Notes under the pieces: generated by a model
The model's database searches: none
What the model saw: only the letters and a program-made list of their open reading frames with translations
Told to the model about the DNA's origin: nothing
Shown here: positions 43,297-53,344 of the stretch, piece after piece
Numbering within the stretch: position 1 is the first letter of the stretch
How the letters are laid out: each line of letters starts with the position of its first letter
Translations under genes and position numbers: made by a program
Origin: Brevundimonas diminuta
Lineage (GTDB): Bacteria; Pseudomonadota; Alphaproteobacteria; Caulobacterales; Caulobacteraceae
Assembly (NCBI RefSeq): GCF_022654015.1
Contig: NZ_CP073063.1
Location: forward strand, 2,108,001-2,172,000
Direction of reading: 5' to 3'
Length of the DNA stretch: 64,000 bases

Positions 43297-45567
43297 CTAT
43301 TCGGCGGCCAGGGTCTGGAGCTTGCGCTCCACGCCCTCGCCGCCTTTGCCGTGGGGTTTCAGGGGGAAGATCATGCACACGCGTGCGCCGCGCAGGGTCT
43401 GGGCGTCGGCCAGCTTCAGCTCGCCGCCGTGGTCCTCGCAAATACGTTTGACGATGGCCAGTCCCAGGCCCGTGCCCTTCTCGCGCGTGGTCACATAGGG
43501 TTCGGTCAGGCGATCGCGGTCGCGCGCCGGCAGCCCCACGCCGTCGTCCTCGATCACGAAGGTCGCGACGCCGTCTTCGACTGTCAGCGACGCGATCACG
43601 CCCGCACGATCCGACGCCGCCGCCTCACCCGCCGCAAGCCGTTGCGCCGCAACCGACTCGCCCGCGTTCTTGAGGATGTTGATCAGCGCCTGCCCCACCA
43701 TGCGGCCGTCGGCCTGCATCGTCGCCTTGGGCAGGGGCTCGATGATGTCGACGACGATGTCCGGCGCGGCGACCCGCTGAGCGAAAACCGCCTCGCGCAG
43801 CATTTCGGCCGGGTTCTCGGGCGCGAACCGCGGCGCCGGCATGCGGGCGAAGGACGAGAACTCATCGACCATGCGGCCGATGTCTCCGACCTGGCGGATG
43901 ATGGTGTCGGTGCAGCGGTCGAAGATCTCGACATCCTCGCCGATCCGCGCGCGATATTTCCGCTTCAGCCGCTCGGCCGACAGCTGGATCGGCGTCAGCG
44001 GATTCTTGATCTCATGGGCGATGCGACGGGCCACATCGCGCCAAGCGGCGTTTCGCTGCGCCGTCACAAGGCGAGTGATATCGTCGAAGGTCAGGACCAT
44101 CTCGCCGCCCAGCCCGCCCTCGATCCGAACGCGCAGCCGCCGCGTGTCCCCGCCCCGGCTGACGTCGATGTCTTCCTCAATATGGGCCTCGGCGCGCCGC
44201 ACCAAATCGCTAAGTTCCGGCGACAGCGCCGCGAGTTCGTGACCCAGAACCTCTGCCTCGTTGATGTGAAGCAGTTGCAGGGCGCTGTCGTTAATCGCCG
44301 ACACCCGCCCGCGCTTGTCCAGACCAATGACGCCGGCGCTGACGCCCGACAGCACCGTTTCGATGAAGCGGCTGCGGTCATGCGCCTCGTCGCTCGCGGC
44401 CTTCAGCGCCGCCTGCTGCGCCTGCAGATCGCCGGTCATGCGGTTGAAGGCGTCCGACAGGGTTGCGATTTCGGCAGGCGCGCCGTCGCTGTCGACCCGT
44501 GCGGTGAAGTCGCCGCCTGCGACCTGTCCCGCGGCTTTCACCAGTCGACCAATAGGCGCGGAGATGCTGCTGGCCGCCGACATCCCCAGCCAAACCGCCC
44601 CGACCAGCACCAGCAGCGCCGTCTCCAGATAGCTGAGAATAAAGGCCGACTGGATCCGAGCGCGGCTCTCCTGAGCCTCTCGGTAAGCCTGGATCGACTG
44701 AACCGACGTGTTCATTCGCGCCACAAGGCCGTCCTGCAGCGGGCGCACCAGATAAAGATAGGCGTCGCCATAGGCTGGCAGGGCGATGATCGACCTGACG
44801 GCGTCTGGATGCTGCGTGACGGTTTGCGGAGGCTGCCCGCCTTCAGCTGCGGCCGCGAGTTCATCGCGCGGCGGCGCAAGATAGGGAGGCGCGCCTGTCT
44901 TTTCAGCACCAGCCAGCACCTCGCCCTTGCCATCCAGAATGTAGATGGCGGGGTAGCCGAAGATGTCTCCAACTTGGCCTAGGGCGTCGTTGAATTGAAT
45001 GCGATCAGCAAACAGGCTTCGCGCACTTCCCAACTGATCCGAAATCGTGACCAAGTCAGCATCCATCGCAGCCGACACGTCCTGGATATAGGCGCGTCCC
45101 ACGATCGCCCCGTTCTCGACCGAGGCCTGGACGTTTTGGCTGAACCACTGATCCACGCCCCGATTGACCAGAACGCCGAACACCAGCGCGATCAGCACCG
45201 ACGGGACCAGGGCCACCATCGAAAACAAGGCGACGAACCTCAGGTGAAGGCGCGATCCGGCTTCGTCGGTGCTACGCACCAGGGTCAGCACGCGCCGGCC
45301 GACGATGATGGCCAGGCCGGAAATTAGAAGCAGATTGGCCGCCAGAACGATCAGGGCGATCTGGCTGCTCGATCCGCGCGCCGACCCCGATGTGGCCCCC
45401 GGCGCGACCGCCACCAGCCAGATGGCCGCCGCCGTGATCGCGACCGCTAAAAAGAAGGCCAGTCCGAAGCCGGTCCGCGACCGTTCGCTATCGACCCACC
45501 CCCAGAACGACCCGTCGTCCGACGCGAGGTCGGGCGAAGCGGTGCGTGCTGAAGGCGTATCCGTCAT
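43297..45567 (-). CDS. ntrY: sensor histidine kinase NtrY
   Basis: A 756-residue kinase. Three N-terminal transmembrane helices (about residues 33-55, 70-92, 108-133) and a fourth near 310-330 bracket a periplasmic domain of about 170 residues. HAMP (about 335-385), PAS (about 400-500) and HisKA follow; the phosphorylated His518 is in RRIAHEIKNPLTPIQLS. The ATPase domain has GQALINILKNAGES, DDGVGLP and GTGLGLAIVKRI. It pairs with NtrX and is linked in this class to nitrogen, redox or envelope signals. Start ATG overlaps the dusB stop (ATGA). Confidence 0.94.
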   Translation of the reverse strand: MTDTPSARTASPDLASDDGSFWGWVDSERSRTGFGLAFFLAVAITAAAIWLVAVAPGATSGSARGSSSQIALIVLAANLLLISGLAIIVGRRVLTLVRSTDEAGSRLHLRFVALFSMVALVPSVLIALVFGVLVNRGVDQWFSQNVQASVENGAIVGRAYIQDVSAAMDADLVTISDQLGSARSLFADRIQFNDALGQVGDIFGYPAIYILDGKGEVLAGAEKTGAPPYLAPPRDELAAAAEGGQPPQTVTQHPDAVRSIIALPAYGDAYLYLVRPLQDGLVARMNTSVQSIQAYREAQESRARIQSAFILSYLETALLVLVGAVWLGMSAASSISAPIGRLVKAAGQVAGGDFTARVDSDGAPAEIATLSDAFNRMTGDLQAQQAALKAASDEAHDRSRFIETVLSGVSAGVIGLDKRGRVSAINDSALQLLHINEAEVLGHELAALSPELSDLVRRAEAHIEEDIDVSRGGDTRRLRVRIEGGLGGEMVLTFDDITRLVTAQRNAAWRDVARRIAHEIKNPLTPIQLSAERLKRKYRARIGEDVEIFDRCTDTIIRQVGDIGRMVDEFSSFARMPAPRFAPENPAEMLREAVFAQRVAAPDIVVDIIEPLPKATMQADGRMVGQALINILKNAGESVAAQRLAAGEAAASDRAGVIASLTVEDGVATFVIEDDGVGLPARDRDRLTEPYVTTREKGTGLGLAIVKRICEDHGGELKLADAQTLRGARVCMIFPLKPHGKGGEGVERKLQTLAAE

Positions 45568-46619
45568 GCCACAGCAGTCTCCAACACCTGTGGCCCATTT
45601 TCAACAGCAGACTTATCCAACTGAGGCAAATCCGGCCGCCACAGTTCGCGCATGGCGGCTTCGACGGCCATCGGATCGTCGAGGCGGCAAATTCTTGCCT
45701 TGGCCTCGCGACGGTGTTGCGGATCGGCCGGCCACGGCGCCTGTTCGATGTACCAGCCCAGATGTTTGCGGACCATCTTCAAACCCAGCGGCAGGCCGTA
45801 GAACTCTGCCGACGCCCGCAAGTGCTCGGTCACGATCGCCAGACGCTCTTCCGGTCCAGGCTCCTCCAGCGCCACACCGTCGATCAGCGCCCGTTCAAGG
45901 TGCGCCGCTAGCCATGGCCGGCCGTAAACGCCGCGTCCCAGCATCAATCCGTCCGCCCCCGACTTCGCCAAGGCCTGGCGCGCTTCCTCGGCGGTGATGA
46001 TGTCGCCATTGACGATGACGGGAATGCCGACCGCCGCCTTCACCGTCCCGACCGCGTCCCAATCCGCCTGCCCGGTGTAGAACTGCTTTCGTGTCCGGCC
46101 ATGCACCGTGACGGCCTTGACGCCGATCGCTTCCGCACGGCGGGCCAGTTCGGCGGCGTTGCGGCTCTCGTCGTCCCAGCCCAGCCGCATCTTGACCGTG
46201 ACAGGCCGATTAGTCGCCTTGACCGCCGCCTCCATGATCCGACACGCCAGATCGGGCGTCCGCATCAGGGCCGAACCGGCGGCCGAGCCCGTGACCTCCT
46301 TGGCAGGACAGCCGAAGTTTAGATCCACGATGTCCGCCCCAGCCTCTTCCGCCATCCTCCCCCCCTCGCCCATCTGCTCGGGATCGCGCCCGACAAGCTG
46401 GATGACGGTCAGCGGCAGACCCGCCCCCACGGCGGCGCGCCGCACAACGTCCGGCCGCGCCCGCGCCAGTTCCTTAGCCGCCACCATCTCCGTGGCGACA
46501 TAGGCGGCGCCCAGCTTGGAGGCCAGCACGCGGAACGGCAGGTCGGTCACGCCGGTCATCGGCGCCATCAGCACTTGGCCGGGCACGGTCACATCGCCGA
46601 TTTGCAGAGTCTTGGCCAT
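45564..46619 (-). CDS. dusB: tRNA dihydrouridine synthase B
   Basis: A 351-residue FMN-dependent Dus enzyme reducing uridines of the tRNA D-loop. The N-terminus VLMAPMTGVTDLPFRVLA binds FMN, the catalytic cysteine is Cys104 in NFGCPAKEVTGSAAGSALM, and KMRLGWDDES and VNGDIITAEEA complete the barrel. In Rhodobacter the orthologue is called nifR3 and begins the ntr operon; here it leads straight into ntrY with a four-base overlap. ATG at 46619 is preferred over in-frame ATGs at 46637 and 46655. Confidence 0.93.
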   Translation of the reverse strand: MAKTLQIGDVTVPGQVLMAPMTGVTDLPFRVLASKLGAAYVATEMVAAKELARARPDVVRRAAVGAGLPLTVIQLVGRDPEQMGEGGRMAEEAGADIVDLNFGCPAKEVTGSAAGSALMRTPDLACRIMEAAVKATNRPVTVKMRLGWDDESRNAAELARRAEAIGVKAVTVHGRTRKQFYTGQADWDAVGTVKAAVGIPVIVNGDIITAEEARQALAKSGADGLMLGRGVYGRPWLAAHLERALIDGVALEEPGPEERLAIVTEHLRASAEFYGLPLGLKMVRKHLGWYIEQAPWPADPQHRREAKARICRLDDPMAVEAAMRELWRPDLPQLDKSAVENGPQVLETAVA

Positions 46620-46714
46620 TTCCGTCTTTCGCCGCATCGCGACCGCCCTCGTCAAGCACGACCGCGGCGCTTTGATGGTTTCGCCCCGTCGCCGCGCGCA
46701 CTATCAAGGCCGCC

Positions 46715-47866
46715 ATGACATTCTCGGGCATCATCGTCGCAGCCGGTTCCGGCTCGCGCGCCGGCGGCGACAAACAGTGGCGGGATCTGGCTGGAAAGCC
46801 CGTGCTGCGTTGGTCAGCCGAGGCCATGCTGAACGCCGGCGCCGACGAACTGATCGTCGTGATCGCGCCTGACGCCCTTGAGCGTGTGGCGGAGGTGATG
46901 TCCGGTTTGCCGCGTTGGAAAGCCGTCGTCGGTGGAGCCGCCCGCGCCGATTCGGTTCGCGCCGGGCTTGCGGCCCTGACCTGTCCGGCAGATCAGCCTG
47001 TGTTGATCCATGACGCCGCCCGCCCCCTGCTGGATCGCGCCGTCGTCGATCGTCTGCTGTCGGCCCTTGGAACTTCGGACGGCGCCCTGCCCGCCCTGCC
47101 TGTCGCCGACAGCCTTCGGCGGGGCGAGGCGGACGTCATGACCGACGTGGTTGATCGCGACGGTCTGTGGCGCGCCCAGACGCCTCAAGCCTTTCGCCGC
47201 GGCGTGATCGAGACCGCATACGCCGCCTGGTCGGACGCCGAAGTCCCGACCGACGAAGCCGTCGTCGTCCAGCGCAACGGCGGCGCGGTGGCCCTGGTTC
47301 AGGGCGATGCGCGTCTGATGAAACTGACCTATCCCGAGGATTTCGCCATGGCCGAAGCTCTGCTGCCCCAAGTGCAGCGTTATCAGACCCGCATCGGCTC
47401 CGGCTACGACGTGCATCGTTGGGGACCGGGCGGGTCCGTCTGGCTGTGCGGGATCGAGGTGCCGCACGATCAGACGCTGATCGGCCACTCCGACGCCGAC
47501 GCCGGTCTCCACGCCCTGACCGACGCCATCCTTGGCGCCATCGCGGCGGGCGACATCGGCGACCATTTCCCTCCAACCGATCCGAAATGGAAGGGCGCCG
47601 CCTCGGACCAGTTTCTGATCCATGCCGCCGAACTGGTCGCGGCGCGCGGCGGCCGCATCGTCAATGTCGATGTCACCCTGATCTGCGAACGCCCCAAGGT
47701 GAAACCGCACCGCCAGGCAATGCGCGACCGCATCGCCGGGCTGCTGGGGCTTCCGCTCGACGCCGTCAGCGTCAAGGCGACCACGACCGAAGGGCTTGGC
47801 TTCACCGGACGCGGCGAGGGTCTGGCCGCCCAGGCGGTGGCGACCGTGGAAACGCCAGTCGCCTAG
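46715..47866 (+). CDS. ispDF: bifunctional IspD/IspF, non-mevalonate isoprenoid synthesis
   Basis: A 383-residue fusion. Residues 1-225 are IspD (CTP:MEP cytidylyltransferase) with [32 protein letters not shown] and [11 protein letters not shown]. Residues 226-383 are IspF (MECDP synthase) with [30 protein letters not shown] and the C-terminal [21 protein letters not shown]. It performs two non-consecutive steps of the MEP pathway. Such fusions are usual in alphaproteobacteria. It is divergent from dusB and its stop shares the palindrome CTAG with the convergent gene. Confidence 0.95.
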   Translation: MTFSGIIVAAGSGSRAGGDKQWRDLAGKPVLRWSAEAMLNAGADELIVVIAPDALERVAEVMSGLPRWKAVVGGAARADSVRAGLAALTCPADQPVLIHDAARPLLDRAVVDRLLSALGTSDGALPALPVADSLRRGEADVMTDVVDRDGLWRAQTPQAFRRGVIETAYAAWSDAEVPTDEAVVVQRNGGAVALVQGDARLMKLTYPEDFAMAEALLPQVQRYQTRIGSGYDVHRWGPGGSVWLCGIEVPHDQTLIGHSDADAGLHALTDAILGAIAAGDIGDHFPPTDPKWKGAASDQFLIHAAELVAARGGRIVNVDVTLICERPKVKPHRQAMRDRIAGLLGLPLDAVSVKATTTEGLGFTGRGEGLAAQAVATVETPVA

Positions 47867-50151
47867 CGCGCCGCCATCTTCATCTGACGCACCAGCGATC
47901 CGAACAGATTGACATAGTCGTCCGTCCACGGACGCACCGTCGTCGGCGTCAGCTTGCGCCAACGCGCATCGTCCCTGAATCCTTCCAGCGCCGCCGGACT
48001 CTTGCCGATTAGCAGGGCCTCGGTCGAGGCCTCGGCCATGTCGCCCTGGCCCGACTGCTCGATATAGACCTGGTGCAAATGCGGGACCTTCAGCGCCTGC
48101 GCCGCCGCCTCGGCCGGCAGGGTGATCTCCAGGTTCCGGTTCGACAGATGCAGCACCACGACGCCGTCGGGCGCCAGCAGCCGCAGATAGCCGCGGATCG
48201 CCTCGACCGTCAGTAAGTGCGTCGGCACAGCGTCGGACGAGAAGGCGTCGATGACCAACAGGTCGTAGGATCCTGCCGGCTCACGATCCATCGTCAGGCG
48301 CGCATCCCCCAGAACCGTCCGCACCGGCCCGTCGGCGCAGCCGTTGATGAAGCTGAACCATTGGGGGTCGCGCGACAGCCGATCCACCATCGGATCGATC
48401 TCGAAGAAGGTCAGTTGGTCCTGGGCGCGCTTGTAGGCGGCCATGGCGCCCGAGCCCTGCCCCACCACGCCGACGCGCGCGCCGTCCAGCCGTCTCGTCT
48501 GCATCTGCAGCATCGCCTGCCCCAGTGGCGTCGAGGTCGCATAATAGAGCGTCGGCTGACAGCGGTTCGACTGCGCCTGGGCCTGGGCGCCGTGCAGGGT
48601 CGTGCCGTGCATCAGCACATGGACCGGCCCGCCCATCAGCGGATCCTCGATCTTGGCCACCCGCATCACGCCAAAGAAGCTGCGCTCCGACAGGGCCCAG
48701 TCATAACCGCGCGCCAGATGATAGCCGGACCAGACGATGGCGGCCAAAACGATCGTGAACATCACCGCCCGATCGCGCACCAAGAAGGCGAACAGGGTCG
48801 CGATCCCCAGGATGGCTTGCGCGATCCGCACCAGTTCGGCGTCGGGGATGGCCGCGCGAATGTCCGGCGCATAACGGACCGCCTCCATCGACAGCGGGCC
48901 CAAAAGGGCGATGACCACGCCGGCGACGCAGCAGATGATCTCCCACGGCCTGATCTCGCGACGGCTCCACGGCCGCAGCAATCCGGCCGCCACCAGCACC
49001 AGCGGATATTCCCACACCATGTCGAAAACGGCCGGCGCGATCAGGCCGTTGAACAGCCCGCCGACCACGCCGCCCAGCGAAAGCAACAGATAGAATTCGG
49101 TCAGCCGATCCGGCGCCGGCCGCCGCGCCGCCAGCCGCTGGTGACACATCAGAGCGGTGAAGAAGAAGGCCGCCAGATTGACGGTGAACACCAGCAGCCA
49201 TTCGCCCGTCCGGAAGGCGATCAGGGCGGCGCAGGCCGCGCCCATCGCCGCCTGCAGCCCAAGGCCGATGACTGGCGGGATCGCTGGCCGGGTCTGGAAC
49301 GCTATGACGAACGTGAGCAGATAGAGCGCGAGCGGTATAACCCACAGAAAGGGCGCCGAAGCCACATCGGTCGTCAGATGCGCCGTCACCCCCAGCATCA
49401 GACTGGATGGCGCGGCGGCCAGCAGAACCAACATCCCTTTTTCGCGCCAGGCGATCGGCGGGCTGGCCTCAAGCGGCGCGGGCTCCGCCGTCCCGATCTC
49501 GCGTCGTCGCCAGACCTGAACGCCCAGCCCCACGACCATCACCACGAACAGCCCATAGCCGACGCTCCAGCCCAGACGCTGATCCGACAGGCTGGCCAGC
49601 GGCTCGATCACGACCGGATAAGCCAGCAGGGCCAGGAAACTGCCGAGGTTCGAGGCGGCGTAGAGAACATAGGGATTCTGGCCGTCTGCATGTCCGGCCC
49701 GCACACGCGCATACCAGGCCTGAAGCAGCGGCGCGGTCGCCGACAGAACCGCAAACGGCGCGCCGATCGATACCGCCAGTGTCGCCAGCAGCCACATCGC
49801 CGGTTGTGACGGATCGGGATCTCCCAGCAGGCCGCTGATCTGCAAGGGCAGGAAAAACGCCGCGACGATCAGCAGGCCCAAGTGAACCCCGACCTGCGCC
49901 CGCATGGTCGCCAGACGTTGCAGCAGGTGCGCATAGCCATATCCGGCGAGCAGCGCGGTCTGGAAGAACACCATCGACGCGTTCCACACCGAAGGCGATC
50001 CGCCCAGCGTCGGCAACAGCAGCTTTGCCGCCATCGGTTGAACGACGAAGACCAGACAGGCCGATGTGAAGATGGCGACGGCGAACAAGATCGGCGCGAT
50101 GCGATCCGATGTCGGGGCGGCGGGGCTTAACGGATCGACAGCCTCAGTCAT
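47863..50151 (-). CDS. fused MFS/spermidine synthase-like protein
   Basis: A 762-residue protein. Residues 1-480 contain many transmembrane helices ([48 protein letters not shown] is typical of this fusion family). The C-terminal 240 residues form a Rossmann methyltransferase-like spermidine synthase domain: [45 protein letters not shown] and [13 protein letters not shown]. Whether it makes or moves polyamines is unknown; the family is poorly characterised. Confidence 0.87.
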   Translation of the reverse strand: MTEAVDPLSPAAPTSDRIAPILFAVAIFTSACLVFVVQPMAAKLLLPTLGGSPSVWNASMVFFQTALLAGYGYAHLLQRLATMRAQVGVHLGLLIVAAFFLPLQISGLLGDPDPSQPAMWLLATLAVSIGAPFAVLSATAPLLQAWYARVRAGHADGQNPYVLYAASNLGSFLALLAYPVVIEPLASLSDQRLGWSVGYGLFVVMVVGLGVQVWRRREIGTAEPAPLEASPPIAWREKGMLVLLAAAPSSLMLGVTAHLTTDVASAPFLWVIPLALYLLTFVIAFQTRPAIPPVIGLGLQAAMGAACAALIAFRTGEWLLVFTVNLAAFFFTALMCHQRLAARRPAPDRLTEFYLLLSLGGVVGGLFNGLIAPAVFDMVWEYPLVLVAAGLLRPWSRREIRPWEIICCVAGVVIALLGPLSMEAVRYAPDIRAAIPDAELVRIAQAILGIATLFAFLVRDRAVMFTIVLAAIVWSGYHLARGYDWALSERSFFGVMRVAKIEDPLMGGPVHVLMHGTTLHGAQAQAQSNRCQPTLYYATSTPLGQAMLQMQTRRLDGARVGVVGQGSGAMAAYKRAQDQLTFFEIDPMVDRLSRDPQWFSFINGCADGPVRTVLGDARLTMDREPAGSYDLLVIDAFSSDAVPTHLLTVEAIRGYLRLLAPDGVVVLHLSNRNLEITLPAEAAAQALKVPHLHQVYIEQSGQGDMAEASTEALLIGKSPAALEGFRDDARWRKLTPTTVRPWTDDYVNLFGSLVRQMKMAAR

Positions 50152-50191
50152 AGCTCTGGTTAGAGCGGGGTTCGCGGCCTATGAAAAGACC

Positions 50192-50680
50192 ATGTTTTCC
50201 CAAGATATCGCGCACCTGGCGCAACAGATTGTCGCAACGGCCAGTGAGCGCGGCCTGATGCTGGCGACGGCCGAAAGCTGCACGGGCGGGCTGGTGTCCG
50301 CTGCGATCACGGCCATTCCCGGTTCATCAGCGGTCCTGGATCGCGGGTTCGTCACCTACAGCAACGAGGCCAAGGCCGAGATGCTGGGCGTGTCTCTGGA
50401 AAGCCTGTCCGCCCACGGCGCCGTGTCGCAAGCGGTTGCTCTGGCCATGGCTGAGGGCGCCGTGGCGCACTCGCGCGCCTCCGTGTCGGTGTCCGTGACA
50501 GGCGTGGCCGGACCAGGCGGCGGGTCGGCGGATAAACCCGTGGGTCTGGTCCACTTCGCGGCGTGCGGACCGCAGGGCGTCGTTCACCGCGTCGAGCGAT
50601 TCGGCGACCTCGGCCGCGACGAGATCCGCCAAGCCAGCGTTCGTGTGGCGCTGGAACTGCTGGCGGATCGGCTCGCGTGA
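50192..50680 (+). CDS. CinA C-terminal domain family nicotinamide-nucleotide amidohydrolase
   Basis: A 162-residue stand-alone CinA C-terminal domain (PncC type), which deamidates nicotinamide mononucleotide in NAD recycling. ATAESCTGGLVSAAITAIPGSSAVLDRGFVTYSNEAKAEMLGV and VTGVAGPGGGSADKPVGLVHFA hold the conserved Ser and Lys/Thr residues. The molybdopterin-binding half of full CinA is missing, as is common. The ATG at 50192 is the likely start. Its TGA overlaps the tusA GTG start (GTGA). Confidence 0.92.
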   Translation: MFSQDIAHLAQQIVATASERGLMLATAESCTGGLVSAAITAIPGSSAVLDRGFVTYSNEAKAEMLGVSLESLSAHGAVSQAVALAMAEGAVAHSRASVSVSVTGVAGPGGGSADKPVGLVHFAACGPQGVVHRVERFGDLGRDEIRQASVRVALELLADRLA

Positions 50681-50928
50681 GCGACCCCGTCGTCATCGAC
50701 GCCAGGGGTTATCGCTGCCCTGTTCCCAGTCTAAAGCTGATGATGGCGATGGAATCCGCCTCGTCCGGCGCGCGGATTGTGCTGCTGGCCACCGATCCGA
50801 TGGCCCGGATCGATGTGCCGTTTCTGATGTCTCAGAAAGGTGGGCGCGTCCTCGAGATCGATGATGCCGACGGCCTTCTTCGCATTACGATCGAGACCGG
50901 CGCCCGGCCCGACGCTCCGACAGATTGA
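50677..50928 (+). CDS. TusA-family sulfurtransferase
   Basis: An 83-residue sulfur carrier. The active cysteine is Cys14 in DARGYRCPVPSLKL; the rest follows the beta-alpha-beta-alpha-beta-beta pattern with VLLATDPMARIDVPFLMSQKGGRVLEI. TusA proteins pass persulfide sulfur to tRNA thiolation or other sulfur pathways. GTG start at 50677 overlaps the CinA-type stop. Its 3' end overlaps the convergent yihY gene by 44 bases. Confidence 0.9.
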   Translation: MSDPVVIDARGYRCPVPSLKLMMAMESASSGARIVLLATDPMARIDVPFLMSQKGGRVLEIDDADGLLRITIETGARPDAPTD

Positions 50929-51841
50929 CGACATCGGCCGGCGGCGCATCGACGACCGCGCGCGCCTTGGCCGCCAACTCCATCTCGGTAGCAAAGGCGC
51001 CGCCGTAGAAGATGGCGTTGACGTTCCACGACAGCCAGATCAGCAGCACCACCACGGCGCCGACCGATCCATAGGTGGCCCCCAGCGGCGCGATCTGCTC
51101 GACATAGATGGCGCACAGCCACGACGACACGACCGACATCAAGGTCGCCACCAGACCGCCCGCCGTCGCCGGCAGCCAGGCGACCGGCGCCCTGTGGCTC
51201 ATGGCGTAGCGGTAAAGGAGCGTCAGCCCGATCACCAGGCCAATGGCGGGCAGGAAGGCGTCCAGCGGCGCCATGCCGCTTCGCCCGGGGAGGCCGGCGG
51301 CCGACGACGACGCATGCGCCATGATGCGAACAGTCACGACCGCGCCCGACACCACAGTGAACAGCGCAAAGGCGAAGATGGCCACGAAGAAGGCCAGCAG
51401 ATTGAACTTGAAGAAGCCGTGCGGCTCGGTCTCATCATGGATCAGGTTCAATCCCGCCAACAAGGCCTTAAAACCTCGATGCGCGGCATAGGCGCCGACG
51501 AACAGGGCGAAGGCGCTCTGAGCGGAAACCGTCCGCGCCGATGCATTGCTTAAACGCGTGATTTCGCCCTGAAAAATTGTCTGCGCCGCCTTGGGCAACA
51601 GGTCCGATAGCGCGGTCGCCTGGGCGCTGACCTCGCTGATCGACAGACCCAGCTTGTAGAAGCCGATCAGGATGGCAATCGCCGGAAACACGGCCAACAG
51701 GGCGAAGAAGGACACGCCGCCCGTGTAGAGCATGACGTCGCGCCCCCAACTGCGGGTAAACGCTCGCACGGCCAGCCCACCCCAGAACCCGGGCGCTTTC
51801 AGGACCGACCGTGTCAGTTGCTCACTCAAATCGGTCCCCAC
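50885..51841 (-). CDS. YihY/BrkB family inner membrane protein
   Basis: A 318-residue membrane protein with six or seven hydrophobic segments. GGVSFFALLAVFPAIAILIGFY (about residues 41-62) and GSVGAVVVLLIWLSWNVNAIFYGGAFATEME (about 257-287) are the YihY/BrkB family marks. The old 'ribonuclease BN' label for this family is wrong. Function unknown. The start is GTG at 51841 or TTG at 51829. It is divergent from popA. Confidence 0.9.
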   Translation of the reverse strand: MGTDLSEQLTRSVLKAPGFWGGLAVRAFTRSWGRDVMLYTGGVSFFALLAVFPAIAILIGFYKLGLSISEVSAQATALSDLLPKAAQTIFQGEITRLSNASARTVSAQSAFALFVGAYAAHRGFKALLAGLNLIHDETEPHGFFKFNLLAFFVAIFAFALFTVVSGAVVTVRIMAHASSSAAGLPGRSGMAPLDAFLPAIGLVIGLTLLYRYAMSHRAPVAWLPATAGGLVATLMSVVSSWLCAIYVEQIAPLGATYGSVGAVVVLLIWLSWNVNAIFYGGAFATEMELAAKARAVVDAPPADVVNLSERRAGRRSRS

Positions 51842-52030
51842 AACCGTTGCACAAGCGGCGGAACCTAGCGGAATTCGTCTGTGGCGAAAGTCTCATCCGC
51901 GTGAGGACGATCATTCGCGATCCGGCCGCATCCCTTTGGCCCGACGACATTGCATCCTTAACACGCTCGTCGCTATGGTCCGCGCGTTTCCCGCCGGCTA
52001 TTGGCGCGGCGACCTTTGGAGACGATCGGC

Positions 52031-53338
52031 TTGGCTTTCGACGCGCGCGTATTGATCCTGGCGGCTGACGATGGCCGGATCGGGCCGCTCGCTGCGGGTC
52101 TGGATGCGCTGGGCTGGACGACGGTGACCGCCCGCGACGTCGTCTCCGCCGAGATGACGCTTCAGGACTTTCCGCTCGAAGCCGCCGTCATCGACATCAA
52201 CACCTTCGACGCCGATGTGGCGTCTCGCCTTCGCGCCGCCGCCGAGCCGCGTCGCCTGCCCATCGTGGTCATCGGCGCCCGCCCCGATTCGGTGAAGGGC
52301 GCGGATTTGACCATGTCCACGCCGCCGCATCCGGCCCAGGCCGCCTTGCGTCTGGAGCAGCTGGGCCGGGCCGCCATCGCCGAGGAAGAATATCGGCTGC
52401 GCGTCACCACTTTTGCCACGCGCGGGGTCGGTCTGGACAAGCGGACGGACGACGACGGTCCCTTGCGTGTTCTGGCCGCCGGCGTAGCCGACCGGCGCTT
52501 TCTCGCCCTGTCGAACGCCCTGACTGCGGCCGGGGTCGAGGTGGTGGCGGCGCCGACGCCCTACACCGCCTTCGACTATCTGCACGAAAGCCCGTTCGAC
52601 GCCGCCGTTCTGTGGGGCGCCGAAGACCATGCGCCGGCCCTGTCGATCGCGGCGGGCATGAAGCGCAACACTCGTCTCTATCACATCCCGCTGATGCTTT
52701 ATCTGCGCGGCAGGAACGAGATCAGCCTGGCCGAATTGTTCAATCGCGGCTTCGCCGACGTCGCCTCCGCCGACACGCCCGAGGGCGAAACGGCCGAGCG
52801 AATCCTGTCCCTGGCCGGCGCGCACCGCATCCACCTGGGCATTCGCAAGACGCTGGACTCGGTGCGCAGCCTGGACGTGATGGACCCGGAAACAGGCCTG
52901 TTCACGCCCGAACTGTTCGCCAGCCACCTGGGCCGTGTCGCCGAGGCCTCGCGCGCGCGCAAGCGCCCGCTATCCGTCTGCGTTCTGAGAGTGCGCGAAA
53001 CCGAATCCGTCACCTGGGCGCGTCAGGGTGGTTGGCTGGATCGCGCCATGCCGCAGATCGGGGCCATGGTTTCGCGCCTGGTCCGCGTCGAGGACACCCC
53101 TGCCCGCCTGGCCAAGGAGGTCTTCGCCTTGGCCCTGCCCGCGACCCACGCCGAACCGGCGCGCCTGGCCGCCGAACGGATCGCCGCCGTAATCGGCTGC
53201 ACCGCCTTCGACGCCGGCCCGGACCGGTCGCCCTTCGTCGCCGAGTTTGACGTCGGCGCCGCCGAGATGCGCCCCGACGAAAGCGCCGCCGCCCTGCTTG
53301 AACGCGCCTCCGCCGACCTGTTCGAAAAGACGCGCTGA
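52031..53338 (+). CDS. popA: PopA-like c-di-GMP receptor (REC-REC-degenerate GGDEF)
   Basis: About 435 residues. Two receiver-like domains (about 1-120 and 145-275) precede a GGDEF-like domain beginning MDPETGLFTPELFASHL. Asp55 in AAVIDINTFD is the likely phospho-acceptor of the first domain. The GGEEF active site is replaced by LAKEVF (bases 53108-53125), so no cyclase activity is expected, while the RxxD inhibitory c-di-GMP site, RVED (53084-53095), is intact. This is the layout of Caulobacter PopA, which recruits CtrA and RcdA to the cell pole for ClpXP degradation. TTG at 52031 has GGAG nine bases upstream; TTG at 52001 is an alternative. Confidence 0.82.
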   Translation: MAFDARVLILAADDGRIGPLAAGLDALGWTTVTARDVVSAEMTLQDFPLEAAVIDINTFDADVASRLRAAAEPRRLPIVVIGARPDSVKGADLTMSTPPHPAQAALRLEQLGRAAIAEEEYRLRVTTFATRGVGLDKRTDDDGPLRVLAAGVADRRFLALSNALTAAGVEVVAAPTPYTAFDYLHESPFDAAVLWGAEDHAPALSIAAGMKRNTRLYHIPLMLYLRGRNEISLAELFNRGFADVASADTPEGETAERILSLAGAHRIHLGIRKTLDSVRSLDVMDPETGLFTPELFASHLGRVAEASRARKRPLSVCVLRVRETESVTWARQGGWLDRAMPQIGAMVSRLVRVEDTPARLAKEVFALALPATHAEPARLAAERIAAVIGCTAFDAGPDRSPFVAEFDVGAAEMRPDESAAALLERASADLFEKTR

Positions 53339-53344
53339 GGGGCT

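Noticed and set aside
43024..44982. 652-codon plus-strand frame opposite ntrY and ntrX
   Set aside because: Antisense shadow of conserved ntrY and ntrX with no recognisable domain.
50885..51841. Ribonuclease BN
   Set aside because: This label was once given to YihY/BrkB membrane proteins in error; the sequence is a multi-pass membrane protein with no nuclease motif.
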